Below are positions 6,499 through 14,828 of a DNA stretch of 19,939 bases, one piece after another. Position numbers and translations under genes: made by a program. Under the pieces are notes generated by a model. It searched no databases. It saw only the letters and a list, made by a program, of their open reading frames with translations, and was not told the origin of the DNA. The DNA lies in contig CAZWSO010000034.1 in NCBI GenBank assembly GCA_964636485.1, positions 1 to 19,939 of the forward strand, in the 5' to 3' direction. The stretch's first letter is position 1. Each line of letters opens with the position of its first letter. This DNA comes from CAYXRS01 sp964636485. Lineage in GTDB: Bacteria; Gemmatimonadota; Gemmatimonadetes; Gemmatimonadales; Gemmatimonadaceae.

Positions 6499-8111
6499 TG
6501 TCTCTCCCTGTGGCTGGAGTGCCTCTCACCCAGATAGTGATAGCCCGGCAGGGTGAGGAAATCCTCGAACTGATCGTCGAGCACCAGCGCGTCCAGGAGC
6601 TCGGCGGCATCGGCATAGCGGTTCTCGCTCTCCGCACCAGCGGTAAGGGCGGCGAGCTCGTCATCGCGAAGCTGCTCGTACAGCGCAGGCGTCATCGTTC
6701 CTCCGTCAGCGAGAGCGGTCCCGTGGCGCAGCCATTGCCAGAGCTGGGCACGCGAAATTTCAGCGGTGGCGGCGTCTTCCATGAGGTTGTTGATGGCCGC
6801 CGCACCCAGACCGCGCAACCAGGACTCGATGTACTGGAGCGCAACGCTTACGTTGGTGCGCACTCCTTCCCGTGTGACCGTGCCACCAGGAATGTGGAAA
6901 TCGAGGAGCGCATCTGCATCAGGGCTGACATCCTCACGCAGACGCTCTTTCTGGTTGGGGTGTTCTCCGAGTACCTGGTCGAAGGCCTCCCGAGCCACCG
7001 GCACCAGATCTGGATGCGCGACCCACGTACCATCGAAGCCGTCGCGGGACTCCCGATGCTTGTCCTCTCGCACCTTGGCCAGGGCCCGCTCGTTCACCTC
7101 GGCGTCGCGTCGGCTGGGAATGAATGCCGCCATCCCGCCCATAGCGTGCGCACCGCGACGGTGGCAGGTATGTACCAGGAGCTCCGTGTAGGCGCGCATG
7201 AATGGGACGGTCATCGTGACCTGCGCCCGCTCGGGAAGCACCGCGTCCTCGACATGCCGGAACTGCTTGATGACGCTGAAAATGTAGTCCCACCGGCCAG
7301 CGTTGAGCCCGGCGGCGTGCTCCCTTAGCTCGTACAGGATCTCGTCCATCTCGAATGCCGCCAGGATGGTTTCGATCAGAACCGTGGCGCGCACCGACCC
7401 GCGCGGCACATCGAGCTCGTCCTGTGCGTAGAGGAATACATCGTTCCACAGACGGGCTTCGAGTCGGCTCTCCAGCTTCGGGATATAGAAGTACGGACCC
7501 GCTCCTCGCGCGAGCTGCTCGCGCGCATTGTGAAAGAAGCAAAGCCCAAAGTCGAACAGGCTCGCCGACACTGGCTCTGCATCCACCAGAAAGTGCCGTT
7601 CCGGCAGGTGCCAGCCTCGCGGGCGCACGAGCAACGTGGCTGTCCGCTCCGCCAACCTGTACTCGCGCCCGTCAGGGCTCGTGAACGTAAGGGTGCGCCT
7701 CACGGCATCCATCACGTTCGCCTGCCCCTCGACGACGTTCTCCCATGTGGGAGAGAGTGAATCCTCGAAGTCGGCCATGAAGGCGCTGGCGCCGGAGTTG
7801 AGCGCGTTGATCATCATCTTTCGGTCGACTGGTCCGGTGATCTCGACGCGCCGATCCCTGAGTGCGGGAGGCGCGGGCGCGACGCGCCAGTCGCCGCGCC
7901 GTATTTTCTCGGTAGCCGAGGGAAAATTGAGACGCTCACCAGCGACGAGGCGCTCTCGCCTTTGGGCGCGCGCCTCCAGCAGCTCGAGCCGGCGCGCGTT
8001 GAATGCACGATGCAGTCGGGCGACGAATTCAACCGCGTCAGGCGCGAGTACGCGCTCGCGAGAGCCCGTATCCTCGCCGATGACCGCAATGCTCTCCGGA
8101 AGTACCGCCAT
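6495..8111 (-). CDS. aceB: Malate synthase A
   Basis: Malate synthase condenses glyoxylate with acetyl-CoA to malate, the second step of the glyoxylate shunt. The 538-residue length is right for the A form. The family signature KMMINALNSGASAFMADFED lies at residues 98-117, RPRGWHLPERH carries the conserved arginine (about 163), and the C-terminal half has GGMAAFIPSRRD and DGFDGTWVAHPDLVPVA. The frame is open throughout. The ATG is preceded by GAGGGA about six bases away. It is followed at once by the destroyed aceA gene through an ATGA overlap, so the operon was aceB-aceA. Without an isocitrate lyase elsewhere, the enzyme could still use glyoxylate from glycolate or purine breakdown. Confidence 0.96.
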   Translation of the reverse strand: MAVLPESIAVIGEDTGSRERVLAPDAVEFVARLHRAFNARRLELLEARAQRRERLVAGERLNFPSATEKIRRGDWRVAPAPPALRDRRVEITGPVDRKMMINALNSGASAFMADFEDSLSPTWENVVEGQANVMDAVRRTLTFTSPDGREYRLAERTATLLVRPRGWHLPERHFLVDAEPVSASLFDFGLCFFHNAREQLARGAGPYFYIPKLESRLEARLWNDVFLYAQDELDVPRGSVRATVLIETILAAFEMDEILYELREHAAGLNAGRWDYIFSVIKQFRHVEDAVLPERAQVTMTVPFMRAYTELLVHTCHRRGAHAMGGMAAFIPSRRDAEVNERALAKVREDKHRESRDGFDGTWVAHPDLVPVAREAFDQVLGEHPNQKERLREDVSPDADALLDFHIPGGTVTREGVRTNVSVALQYIESWLRGLGAAAINNLMEDAATAEISRAQLWQWLRHGTALADGGTMTPALYEQLRDDELAALTAGAESENRYADAAELLDALVLDDQFEDFLTLPGYHYLGERHSSHRERQ

Positions 8112-8525
8112 CGAGTCCCTCGAATTGAGGATGTCTGGCCAACGCGACAGCGCGGCCGAGCTGAGACAGCCGGCCGCACCGCACCCGATCGAGCTGGAGC
8201 GCTGCCCCGGGAAATTCTCGTCCCAGGGAACTCCAACCAGCGATCCTAGTGCAGGTTCGGGGCCGTTAGCGCAAGAGCTGTGCTATCTCTGCACCCATGA
8301 GGCGACGGCCTCGGGGGCGAGCAAACGCACGCCTGACGGCACAGTGCTGCGCCTCCAGACCCACGGGGTGTGCGTTCGCGCAACACAATAATAGTCAAAC
8401 GTTGTGCCAATCACGTGGTACCGATCGCTCCGATGTCCCCACCTCCGGAGCGCTGGCGCGTCCGATGCATAGGAGAAGGACGAACGAGCTGAGGAGGCTG
8501 TGGACAACGCGGACAGGGGGATCGA
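8112..8525. other. 414-base divergent intergenic region
   Basis: This gap holds the upstream regions of aceB (minus) and the 93-residue ORF (plus). The reading frames inside it lack family features and look like by-products of GC-rich sequence. The one conspicuous element is an AT-rich patch at about 8381-8406, listed separately. No tRNA or small RNA could be recognised. Confidence 0.5.
8381..8406. promoter_or_regulatory. AT-rich patch with CACAA...TTGTG dyad
   Basis: Inside a GC-rich gap, these bases are unusually AT-rich and are bounded by the inverted pentamers CACAA (8384-8388) and TTGTG (8402-8406). On the minus strand the centre reads GACTATTAT, whose TATTAT resembles a -10 box, about 280 bases upstream of aceB; no good -35 partner is spaced correctly. 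It may be a promoter or operator for aceB or for the plus-strand gene, but this is a pattern only. Confidence 0.25.
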
Positions 8526-8807
8526 ATGCAACAGCGATTTCAGTTCTTCGAGGAATACACGGGTCCGAGCATGCAGAAGAGCATGCGGAACGTGATTGCC
8601 ATAGATATGTCAGGTGCAGCGTTCGTGAAGGAGGGGGGGGTCTGCCTGAGCGCGGTGTGCTCGGAGACGGAGGACGAGGGGGTCGATGCCGTCGCTACCA
8701 CGTACTTCAACGCCGAATACCTCGGCACACACTGCAGGCGCATCAGCGAGGACCGTGCGCGAACGCTGCACCCCCGGCTGTTCGAGTATCTCGACGCTTT
8801 GTGCTGA
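8526..8807 (+). CDS. Hypothetical protein, 93 residues
   Basis: I do not recognise this protein. The ATG has AGGGGG about five bases upstream, and codons favour G/C in third position, as in the neighbours. The product is soluble with no membrane helix or signal peptide, mildly acidic, and holds four cysteines (GVCLSAVCSE in the middle, THC, and a C-terminal Cys). The C-terminal segment SEDRARTLHPRLFEYLDALC looks like an amphipathic helix. A run of eight G residues at 8633-8640 lies in the coding sequence; the frame after it still looks protein-like, so the sequence as given is probably right. It stands alone between divergent aceB and the convergent PH-domain genes. Confidence 0.7.
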   Translation: MQQRFQFFEEYTGPSMQKSMRNVIAIDMSGAAFVKEGGVCLSAVCSETEDEGVDAVATTYFNAEYLGTHCRRISEDRARTLHPRLFEYLDALC

Positions 8808-8836
8808 CGGAGGGGGAAGAGATCGGAGCCGCCTTC

Positions 8837-8866
8837 GGAGCCGGTGAGCGCGCGCTCGACGGCTTC
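8837..8866. terminator. Imperfect hairpin between convergent genes
   Basis: GGAGCCG pairs with CGGCTTC (one G-U), then a two-base internal bulge, then GAGC/GCTC closing a GCGC loop. It fills the 64-base gap between the 93-residue ORF and the convergent ydbT-like gene. Neither side has a T-run, so termination would be weak or Rho-assisted. Confidence 0.4.
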
Positions 8867-8871
8867 GGGGG

Positions 8872-10422
8872 CTAAGCTTCCGCAACGTGCGACCGGTCGC
8901 CACGCACTCCAAACCTCCGCATCGCCGCTCGCAGTCGGATCGCCAACTCCGCCTGCAGCTGCAGCGCATCCGCTCTGGCAAGGTCCACCACTACCGCCTG
9001 ACGCCCGCCCCCCGCCGTATCTATCACGAGACTCGCCAACCCGTGGCGGCGCTGGAACGGAGTCTCGCTGGTCAGGAGGACCTGGAGTTTGTGGTTTGGT
9101 ACGACCCACGTGATACGATTCAACACACCGTTACGCGCGGCCACGAACCCGGGCGCGATGGCATAGCCGCGGTGCCGGTACTGCCACGCAGCGATCCCAT
9201 AGAGCGCGGGCAGGAGCAGGAGGAGGAGCGCCCACTGTCCATCCACTGCCCAACCAAGCGCTGACACGACAAGTATCAGCCCGGCGGAGTAACGGATGAA
9301 CGCACGCCGGCGCGAGCGCGGGTGCACGGGCTGGAAGCGCAGCGCACCAAGGTCGAGGTCCGGGAAAACCCCCGCGACGAGCGCCGGCAGCTCGCCGCGC
9401 CGCGCCAGGGGGAGGAACGCCTCCGCACCTCCACGCTGCCGCTCGCCAACAGGGCCGCCAGCCGTCGCCACCTTCAGGCTGGCTAGACCAAAGGGCCGGC
9501 GCAGTAGCGACTCCTCTATCCGCAGGGCCTGTACGCGCTCGAGCGGGATGACGGATTCCCGCCTGTTGAGCAAACCGTAGCTCTTGCGGAGCTCCGTGTC
9601 GATCCGCTCGAGTGTGAATCCGTGATAGCCTATGACGCTGCCAAGGATGGACACGATCCATCCGAGAACGATGAAGACCGCCAGCGCCACGACGACGAAC
9701 AGTACCGCGGCCGATACCGCAGGTAGTTCGACCAGGTCGAGTTGGCCGATGATCCTCTCCGCAAAGGGGTCGAGGAACTGAAGGGCTCCGAAGAGCGCAG
9801 CGGCGATCAGGCCCGCTTCATTGGCGGTCGCACCGGCGACCACCAGATCCCCGGTATCAAGCCGTGCGAGCGTTTGCCCGGCCTGCGGCTTCGGCGCCGC
9901 CTCCTCCTCGCCGGCGCGGCGTTGCACGGCACGTTGCCGCCGCGCCATTACGTCCAGTCGAAGTGCCTGTGCAACTTCGCGCGCCAGCACGGTGAGGTCT
10001 GCCTCCGCCTCTCCGGCGCCTCCAGCCGTCTCCACGCGCAGCTCCGCCACCCCAGCCAGTTGATGCAGCACGCCCTGACGCATCTCGATGTTCTGCACGC
10101 GGGAGAAAGGGATCACACGGTGGTGTCGCCGCAGAATCCCGGACGTGATGACGAGTTCCTCAGCGCCTACCCTGTAGCGGAAGCTCAGGTACTTGGCGAG
10201 TGCGAAAAGGAACGCCGGCACAGTGAGGATGAGTGCCAGCCAGAAGACGAACGTCCCTGGCGCTTCGCGGCTCGCCGAAAAGGCACCAACGACGGCTGGA
10301 AATATCAGCCGACGAGCCCATGCCAGCGCGGCGAAGACGAGAGTGAGCGGGTGCAGCCGCTGTGGCTCACCATCGACAGCTCCGGTCATGTCCCCGGCCG
10401 CGCCGTCAGACGGCGTCGTCAC
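8872..10422 (-). CDS. ydbT: Bacterial PH-domain (YdbT-type) membrane protein
   Basis: This 516-residue protein carries three bacterial PH (bPH2, DUF304) modules at about residues 80-150, 266-340 and 418-485. Each shows the same pattern: a positive-charged 'SGILRRHHRVIPFSRVQN' type start, then a GLASL or GVAEL segment ending in TAGG. They are separated by hydrophobic segments near 25-50, 58-80, 235-262, 376-394 and 396-412, so the modules probably face the cytoplasm beside the membrane. YdbT and its partner YdbS are paired in many bacteria, and in Bacillus subtilis ydbST belongs to the SigW envelope-stress regulon. The start overlaps the end of the ydbS-like gene by 17 bases. Symbol by family resemblance only; molecular function unknown. 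Confidence 0.9.
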   Translation of the reverse strand: MTTPSDGAAGDMTGAVDGEPQRLHPLTLVFAALAWARRLIFPAVVGAFSASREAPGTFVFWLALILTVPAFLFALAKYLSFRYRVGAEELVITSGILRRHHRVIPFSRVQNIEMRQGVLHQLAGVAELRVETAGGAGEAEADLTVLAREVAQALRLDVMARRQRAVQRRAGEEEAAPKPQAGQTLARLDTGDLVVAGATANEAGLIAAALFGALQFLDPFAERIIGQLDLVELPAVSAAVLFVVVALAVFIVLGWIVSILGSVIGYHGFTLERIDTELRKSYGLLNRRESVIPLERVQALRIEESLLRRPFGLASLKVATAGGPVGERQRGGAEAFLPLARRGELPALVAGVFPDLDLGALRFQPVHPRSRRRAFIRYSAGLILVVSALGWAVDGQWALLLLLLPALYGIAAWQYRHRGYAIAPGFVAARNGVLNRITWVVPNHKLQVLLTSETPFQRRHGLASLVIDTAGGGRQAVVVDLARADALQLQAELAIRLRAAMRRFGVRGDRSHVAEA

Positions 10423-10906
10423 TGCCGCTCAACTGTGCCAGGCGTTCCCGCAGCGACTCCGCGTCTTCCTGCACGAGCCCCGGGATCGAGAGCGACGCCC
10501 CCACTGTGCCGGCAGTGAACATCACCACGGACGCCAATCCCATCGATCGTTCTATAGGGCCCTGCTGAGTGTCCACGTGCTGAATGCGACCATGGGGCAC
10601 TACACTCGTTGTCCGCCACAGAACGCCATGCCGAAGAAACACATCGCTGTCCCGCACCTGAAAGCCCCAGTGGCGATACCGTACCGGAGGCCAGAGTAGC
10701 GTGAGCACGATTCCAGAAGCGAATACGACGGCCACGGTCAGGAACGGCGGCAATGGTAGATCAGTCAGACGGAGCGCGAACACCACAAGAATCGTGAAAA
10801 CGAACGTCCGGATCAGCCAGCCGAGGCGCCAAAGTCCAATCACGCGAGGATCCAGATTGCGCATCATGGAATGCTCGGTCGCCACTGCCGCCTCTTCCCC
10901 TTCCAC
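10406..10906 (-). CDS. ydbS: Bacterial PH-domain (YdbS-type) membrane protein
   Basis: This protein has two hydrophobic segments (about residues 30-48 and 55-75) followed by a single bPH2 module (about 79-145; GFQVRDSDVFLRHGVLWR, VVPHGRIQHVDTQQGPIER, GLASVVMFTAG). I chose the GTG at 10906, giving 166 residues like other YdbS proteins, because GAGGAGG sits close upstream. The longer ATG at 10999 (197 residues, weaker AGGGG site) is the alternative, and its extra N-terminus is charged and unlike the family. It is co-directional with and overlaps the three-module ydbT-like gene, so the two are probably made as a complex at the membrane. Confidence 0.85.
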   Translation of the reverse strand: MEGEEAAVATEHSMMRNLDPRVIGLWRLGWLIRTFVFTILVVFALRLTDLPLPPFLTVAVVFASGIVLTLLWPPVRYRHWGFQVRDSDVFLRHGVLWRTTSVVPHGRIQHVDTQQGPIERSMGLASVVMFTAGTVGASLSIPGLVQEDAESLRERLAQLSGSDDAV

Positions 10907-11111
10907 CTTGTGCTCCTCCTCAGTCGGGCCGTGCCGCAAGGCTCCCACGCTGCCGGCCAGACCGCGGCCGACGTCGAATCTGTGTCGCGCCGACGCCATT
11001 GCCTAGCCCCTGGCTGAGGTCGCGGAAATCCCGGCGGTGGACATCCCGCGTGCGGAGCGATACCGTCATGTCCCGGCGACGCCACACGGGCAACCCGGGT
11101 GAACCCGGCAC

Positions 11112-11117
11112 GGAGGG
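11112..11117 (+). promoter_or_regulatory. Ribosome site of the lipoprotein gene with upstream hairpin
   Basis: GGAGGG lies three to eight bases before the ATG at 11121. Directly upstream, bases 11095-11108 can fold CCGGG-TGAA-CCCGG, and the 5' flank CGGGCAACCCGG offers a competing fold. The hairpin sits only a few bases from the ribosome site and could affect initiation; no regulatory class is recognised. Confidence 0.35.
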
Positions 11118-11120
11118 CAG

Positions 11121-11723
11121 ATGAGACGCGGCATTCGATACACGTCTACACTGACGGCGATCATCGGCGTGGCAGTCCTGACGGCGTGCCCACGTGACCG
11201 GAACGCGAGCGCTGAGGTGGAAGCGGCACCCGAGGAGCAGGTCGCCTTCTTCGAGAGCATTCGGGAGCGCTGCGGCGATGCTTACCCCGGTCAGACACAG
11301 TTCGTCGCCATTCCGGACAGTCCGATGGCGAACGCCCGACTCGTGATGTACATCGAGAGCTGTACGGACTCGGTCATCCGCATCCCATTCGTGGTCGACC
11401 AGGATCACTCCCGCACCTGGGTCCTTACGCTCACTTCTGGCGGCCTGCTCTTCAAGCACGATCATCGGCACGCCGACGGCACGCCGGAGGATACCACGAA
11501 CTATGGCGGGTGGGCGACGGCGGAGGGCACGGCGACCACGCAACACTTCCCCGCGGACGAGGAAACGGCGCAGATGATCCCGCCAGCGGCCACAAACGTC
11601 TGGACCCTCTCGCTGGATCCTGCGACATCGCGGTTCGTCTACGACCTCCAGCGCGATGCCGCACCACGTTTCCGCGCCGAGTTCGACCTCACCACACCGG
11701 TATCCCCTCCACAGCACCCCTGA
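11121..11723 (+). CDS. Secreted lipoprotein of unknown function
   Basis: The N-terminus is a clear lipoprotein signal: basic MRRGIR, a hydrophobic core, and lipobox LTAC with Cys23 as the predicted lipidated residue. The mature part (about 178 residues) has two cysteines (about 51 and 81) that could form a disulphide in the periplasm. It includes LVMYIESCTDSVIRIPFVVDQ and a His-rich stretch, FKHDHRHADGTPED, which might bind a metal. I do not recognise a family. A GGAGGG ribosome site supports the ATG. The stop overlaps the start of the Sua5 gene (TGATG), so the two are likely co-translated although their jobs look unrelated. Confidence 0.85.
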   Translation: MRRGIRYTSTLTAIIGVAVLTACPRDRNASAEVEAAPEEQVAFFESIRERCGDAYPGQTQFVAIPDSPMANARLVMYIESCTDSVIRIPFVVDQDHSRTWVLTLTSGGLLFKHDHRHADGTPEDTTNYGGWATAEGTATTQHFPADEETAQMIPPAATNVWTLSLDPATSRFVYDLQRDAAPRFRAEFDLTTPVSPPQHP

Positions 11724-12733
11724 TGGCGGAAGGGATGCGACGCATCCGGGTCGACCCGGCGGCGCCGGATCCCGCCGTCATTCGCGAGGCCGCCGGTATA
11801 CTACGTGACGGCGGCCTCGTAGCGTTTCCAACGGAAACAGTATATGGCCTGGGTGCCAGTGCCTTCGACGCGGCCGCCGTGCGGCGGATATTTGATGCGA
11901 AGGCGCGACCCGGCCACAATCCGCTCATAGTACACGTGCCGGATGAAGCCCACGCCGCTGACCTCGCTCGCGAGTGGCCGCCGGAGGCCGGCCGCCTGGC
12001 GGCGGCGTTTTGGCCGGGTCCGCTCACACTGGTAGTGAGAAAGGTGGAGACGATTCCCAGCGAGGTCACTGCCGGACTGCCGACCGTGGGGCTCCGGGTG
12101 CCCGCGCATCCCGTTGCTCTGGCACTGCTGCGGGAAGTCGAACTACCGCTGGCCGCGCCCAGCGCGAATCCATTCGCGTCGATCTCGCCGACTACCGGTG
12201 GTCATGTCGAAGCGGGGCTGGGCCATCGAGTGGACCTTCTGCTGGATGCCGGTCCCACGCCGATCGGGATCGAATCCGCGGTGGTAGACCTCACTGGGCA
12301 GAGTCCAGTGCTCCTCAGACCAGGCTCGATATCCGCGGAGCGCCTGTCCGAGGTGGCGGGCGCGCTCGATTTGAACGTCGACCTCGAAGCCGAGGAGGCG
12401 CCACGACGCTCGCCAGGCATGCTTCGGCGGCACTACGCGCCGAAGGGTGCGGTGCGTCTATTCGGCGGCGCGGACCGCGAGCTCGTGCGCGCCGATGTCG
12501 ATAGCGCCCGGGCAGCAGGGCAGCGGGTTGGCGCGCTCCTCCTGGAACCCTTCGCTGCGGAGGTGGATCACCCCATACTGATGCCTGACGACGCGGAGAC
12601 ATATGCACGCCAGCTCTACGCCGCGCTCCACTCGCTCGAGCGCGAACAATGCGACCTGATCCTCATTGAGCAAGTGCCCGAGACGCCGGAGTGGCGGGGC
12701 ATTCGCGATCGGTTGAGCCGCGCCTCAGCATAG
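11723..12733 (+). CDS. L-threonylcarbamoyladenylate synthase, Sua5 type
   Basis: This cytoplasmic enzyme makes threonylcarbamoyl-AMP from threonine, bicarbonate and ATP, the first step of t6A formation at position 37 of ANN-reading tRNAs. The start at 11723 overlaps the preceding stop (TGATG) and gives 336 residues; longer upstream in-frame starts lie inside the lipoprotein gene. The YrdC domain is at about 5-205 with FPTETVYGLG (35-44), the nucleotide-binding KARPGHNPL (60-68) and APSANPFASISPT. The linker SPGMLRRHYAPK (230-241) and a C-terminal Sua5 domain follow, so it is the long, two-domain form rather than the single-domain TsaC. It converges on the peptidase gene with only 13 bases between the stops. 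Confidence 0.95.
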   Translation: MAEGMRRIRVDPAAPDPAVIREAAGILRDGGLVAFPTETVYGLGASAFDAAAVRRIFDAKARPGHNPLIVHVPDEAHAADLAREWPPEAGRLAAAFWPGPLTLVVRKVETIPSEVTAGLPTVGLRVPAHPVALALLREVELPLAAPSANPFASISPTTGGHVEAGLGHRVDLLLDAGPTPIGIESAVVDLTGQSPVLLRPGSISAERLSEVAGALDLNVDLEAEEAPRRSPGMLRRHYAPKGAVRLFGGADRELVRADVDSARAAGQRVGALLLEPFAAEVDHPILMPDDAETYARQLYAALHSLEREQCDLILIEQVPETPEWRGIRDRLSRASA

Positions 12734-12746
12734 CGAACACGACGAG

Positions 12747-14732
12747 TCACGGCGTCCACTCGTGCGCTTCACGCGTGATGTAGGGGAACGCGTGCTCGCT
12801 GTCAATTCGAATCCGCGAAATGGAAGGATGCGCTCGCACGCGAAGGACCTGGGCTCGCTGCCCAGTCAACCAGGCACTGACGGTCAGCTCGTGCTGCTCG
12901 ACACTGCCCGGCTCGCGGGTTACCTCCAGACGCACGGGCATCGGCGCTGTACCACGATCCTCCACCACCACCTGGATCCATTCGCCTGCTTCCGTTACGG
13001 ACGCGATCGCGTGGTCGAGCGTCCACGTCTCGTAAAACCAGCTTCGCCAGAACCAGCCGAGGTCGCGTCCGCTCACGCGCTCAAAGGTATTCCACAGGTC
13101 TTCGGGCTGTGGGTGCCTGTTGATCCAGACGCGACCATACTCGCGATATGCCCGCTCGAAAGTAGCCTCGCCGACGAGGGCGCGAAGTGCTGAGAGCACC
13201 GCCGCCATCTTGTCGTATCCGGCCACGACGAAGGCTGACGTGCCGATCGGATACAGATCGCCGTGCCTCATCAATTCGACTTCGCCGCTCTGACGTGCCA
13301 ACGACAGGTAGCGTTCCCTGGCAACCTCTTCCAGATCGTAGCCGTCAAAGAACTCCCTCATTGCCTGTGCCTGATTGAAGCGCGTCAGTCCCTCGTCCTG
13401 CCAGGTATGGCGCTTCTCATCGGACGCGACCTGCATGGGGAACCACATGTGCGCGATCTCGTGAACCGTCACGGAGTAGAGTGCCAGCGTGTCGCGATCA
13501 CCGCCGATCAACGTAATCATGGGGAACTCCATGCCGCCCGTAATAATTCCCTCCACGGACGTCATGTGCTTGTAGGGATACGGCCACAAGTAGCGCGACA
13601 GGAACTCCACGGAGTGCCGGCCGTACCGAGCGGACTCAGTCCAGGTACGCGCGCCCGGCCGGTAGAGCGAGTGGATCATGACCGTGTCCGCTCGATGTTC
13701 TCCCACCGTATCGCCAACCAGCGCACGCGTAGCGTCCCACAAATAGTGTTCCGATGTCCCGAAGGCGAAGTCGCGCACGTTCTCTGCGCGATACTGCCAC
13801 GTCAACCAGCCATCGAAACCGGCTGCCGTGGCATGCCCGGCGCCGCGCTCGGCGGCGCCGATCACTGAGACGACATCGCCAGAGCGGCGTGCTTCCACCA
13901 GACGTTCGAGTACCGTGGGCGAAAGCACGTCCAGACTGTTCAGTAACTCTCCAGTTGCGGCCACCAGCCATCCCGCCGGCAACGTGATGCGAACGTCGTA
14001 GTCAGCGAATCCCATGTGGAACTCCGCCGCGCCCAGATACTGGTCCACATGCCACCCGCTCACGTCATCAAACACGGCGACCTGCGGGTACCAGTAGGCG
14101 AGAAAGAACACCTCGCCATCCTGCCCCATGCGGGGCGCACCGACGGGGGGGACCGTGAACGCCCAATGAACGTCGATCTCCACCTGCTGACCCGGCGCCA
14201 GCGGGCGTGGAAGGCGCACCCACGCCACAGTCCCATCCACACGGTAGCTGGCAGAATCCGACGGCGCCGTCACCAACGGCAGGCTCTCGCCTGCCACCGC
14301 CACCCGCTCGAGGCTAATGCCTCCGGTCACCGGCACCGCCCGGTTCCGGGCCGCACCAGGAGCATGGAGATTCTGGTACAGATGCAGGGCGATGTCGGGG
14401 AGCGGATATGGAGACCGGTTCTCGTACCGGATAGTGCCGCGGCCACGGAGGCGAGCCGCCGCCGGGTCGAGCTCGGCGTGCAGCTCGTAAGATGCGTACT
14501 GCTGCCAGTAGGCGGCACCCGGCGCGCCGGCGCGGGTGCGGGTACCCCGTTCCACGGCGCGCGCGAACGGTTCTCGCTCGACCAGCGCGTAGGGAATCGG
14601 TCGCGAGCCGTCCAACGCGAGCGCCGCCGCGGCCGGGGTATCCGATACCGGCACGGCACGAGGGCTCGTGGCGCAGGCAAGCGGGATCGCAACAGAGACG
14701 GCGAGAAGGTAATTGAGGAATCGCTTCGGCAT
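12747..14732 (-). CDS. M1-family metallopeptidase, predicted lipoprotein
   Basis: This is a zinc aminopeptidase-like protein of the M1 (gluzincin) family. The N-terminus has a signal peptide ending in lipobox PLAC (Cys20), so it is probably anchored on the periplasmic face. The exopeptidase-type motif is GGMEFP (399-404), the zinc motif HEIAH lies at 424-428, and Glu447, 18 residues later, is the third ligand in WQDEGLTRF. Tyr506 in the VAGYDK segment is a candidate for the catalytic tyrosine. The long N-terminal region (about 80-320) corresponds to the M1 beta-sandwich, and the C-terminal LGWFWRSWFYETW region is typical. No ERAP domain follows. It is divergent from the App1-like gene, with a 96-base gap that must hold both promoters. 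Confidence 0.93.
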   Translation of the reverse strand: MPKRFLNYLLAVSVAIPLACATSPRAVPVSDTPAAAALALDGSRPIPYALVEREPFARAVERGTRTRAGAPGAAYWQQYASYELHAELDPAAARLRGRGTIRYENRSPYPLPDIALHLYQNLHAPGAARNRAVPVTGGISLERVAVAGESLPLVTAPSDSASYRVDGTVAWVRLPRPLAPGQQVEIDVHWAFTVPPVGAPRMGQDGEVFFLAYWYPQVAVFDDVSGWHVDQYLGAAEFHMGFADYDVRITLPAGWLVAATGELLNSLDVLSPTVLERLVEARRSGDVVSVIGAAERGAGHATAAGFDGWLTWQYRAENVRDFAFGTSEHYLWDATRALVGDTVGEHRADTVMIHSLYRPGARTWTESARYGRHSVEFLSRYLWPYPYKHMTSVEGIITGGMEFPMITLIGGDRDTLALYSVTVHEIAHMWFPMQVASDEKRHTWQDEGLTRFNQAQAMREFFDGYDLEEVARERYLSLARQSGEVELMRHGDLYPIGTSAFVVAGYDKMAAVLSALRALVGEATFERAYREYGRVWINRHPQPEDLWNTFERVSGRDLGWFWRSWFYETWTLDHAIASVTEAGEWIQVVVEDRGTAPMPVRLEVTREPGSVEQHELTVSAWLTGQRAQVLRVRAHPSISRIRIDSEHAFPYITREAHEWTP

Positions 14733-14828
14733 CTGCGGAGCGTCTGATTGTTATGGGCAGGTTCTGGTACGGTGCGTCACGGCGACGCTCTTGCACAAGA
14801 GGGGCCGACACTCAGGGCGGAGTTGCGC

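Noticed and set aside
6408..7328. A 306-residue plus-strand frame over the malate synthase 3' end and the aceA remnant
   Set aside because: It lies antisense to a confidently identified enzyme and contains no family motif.
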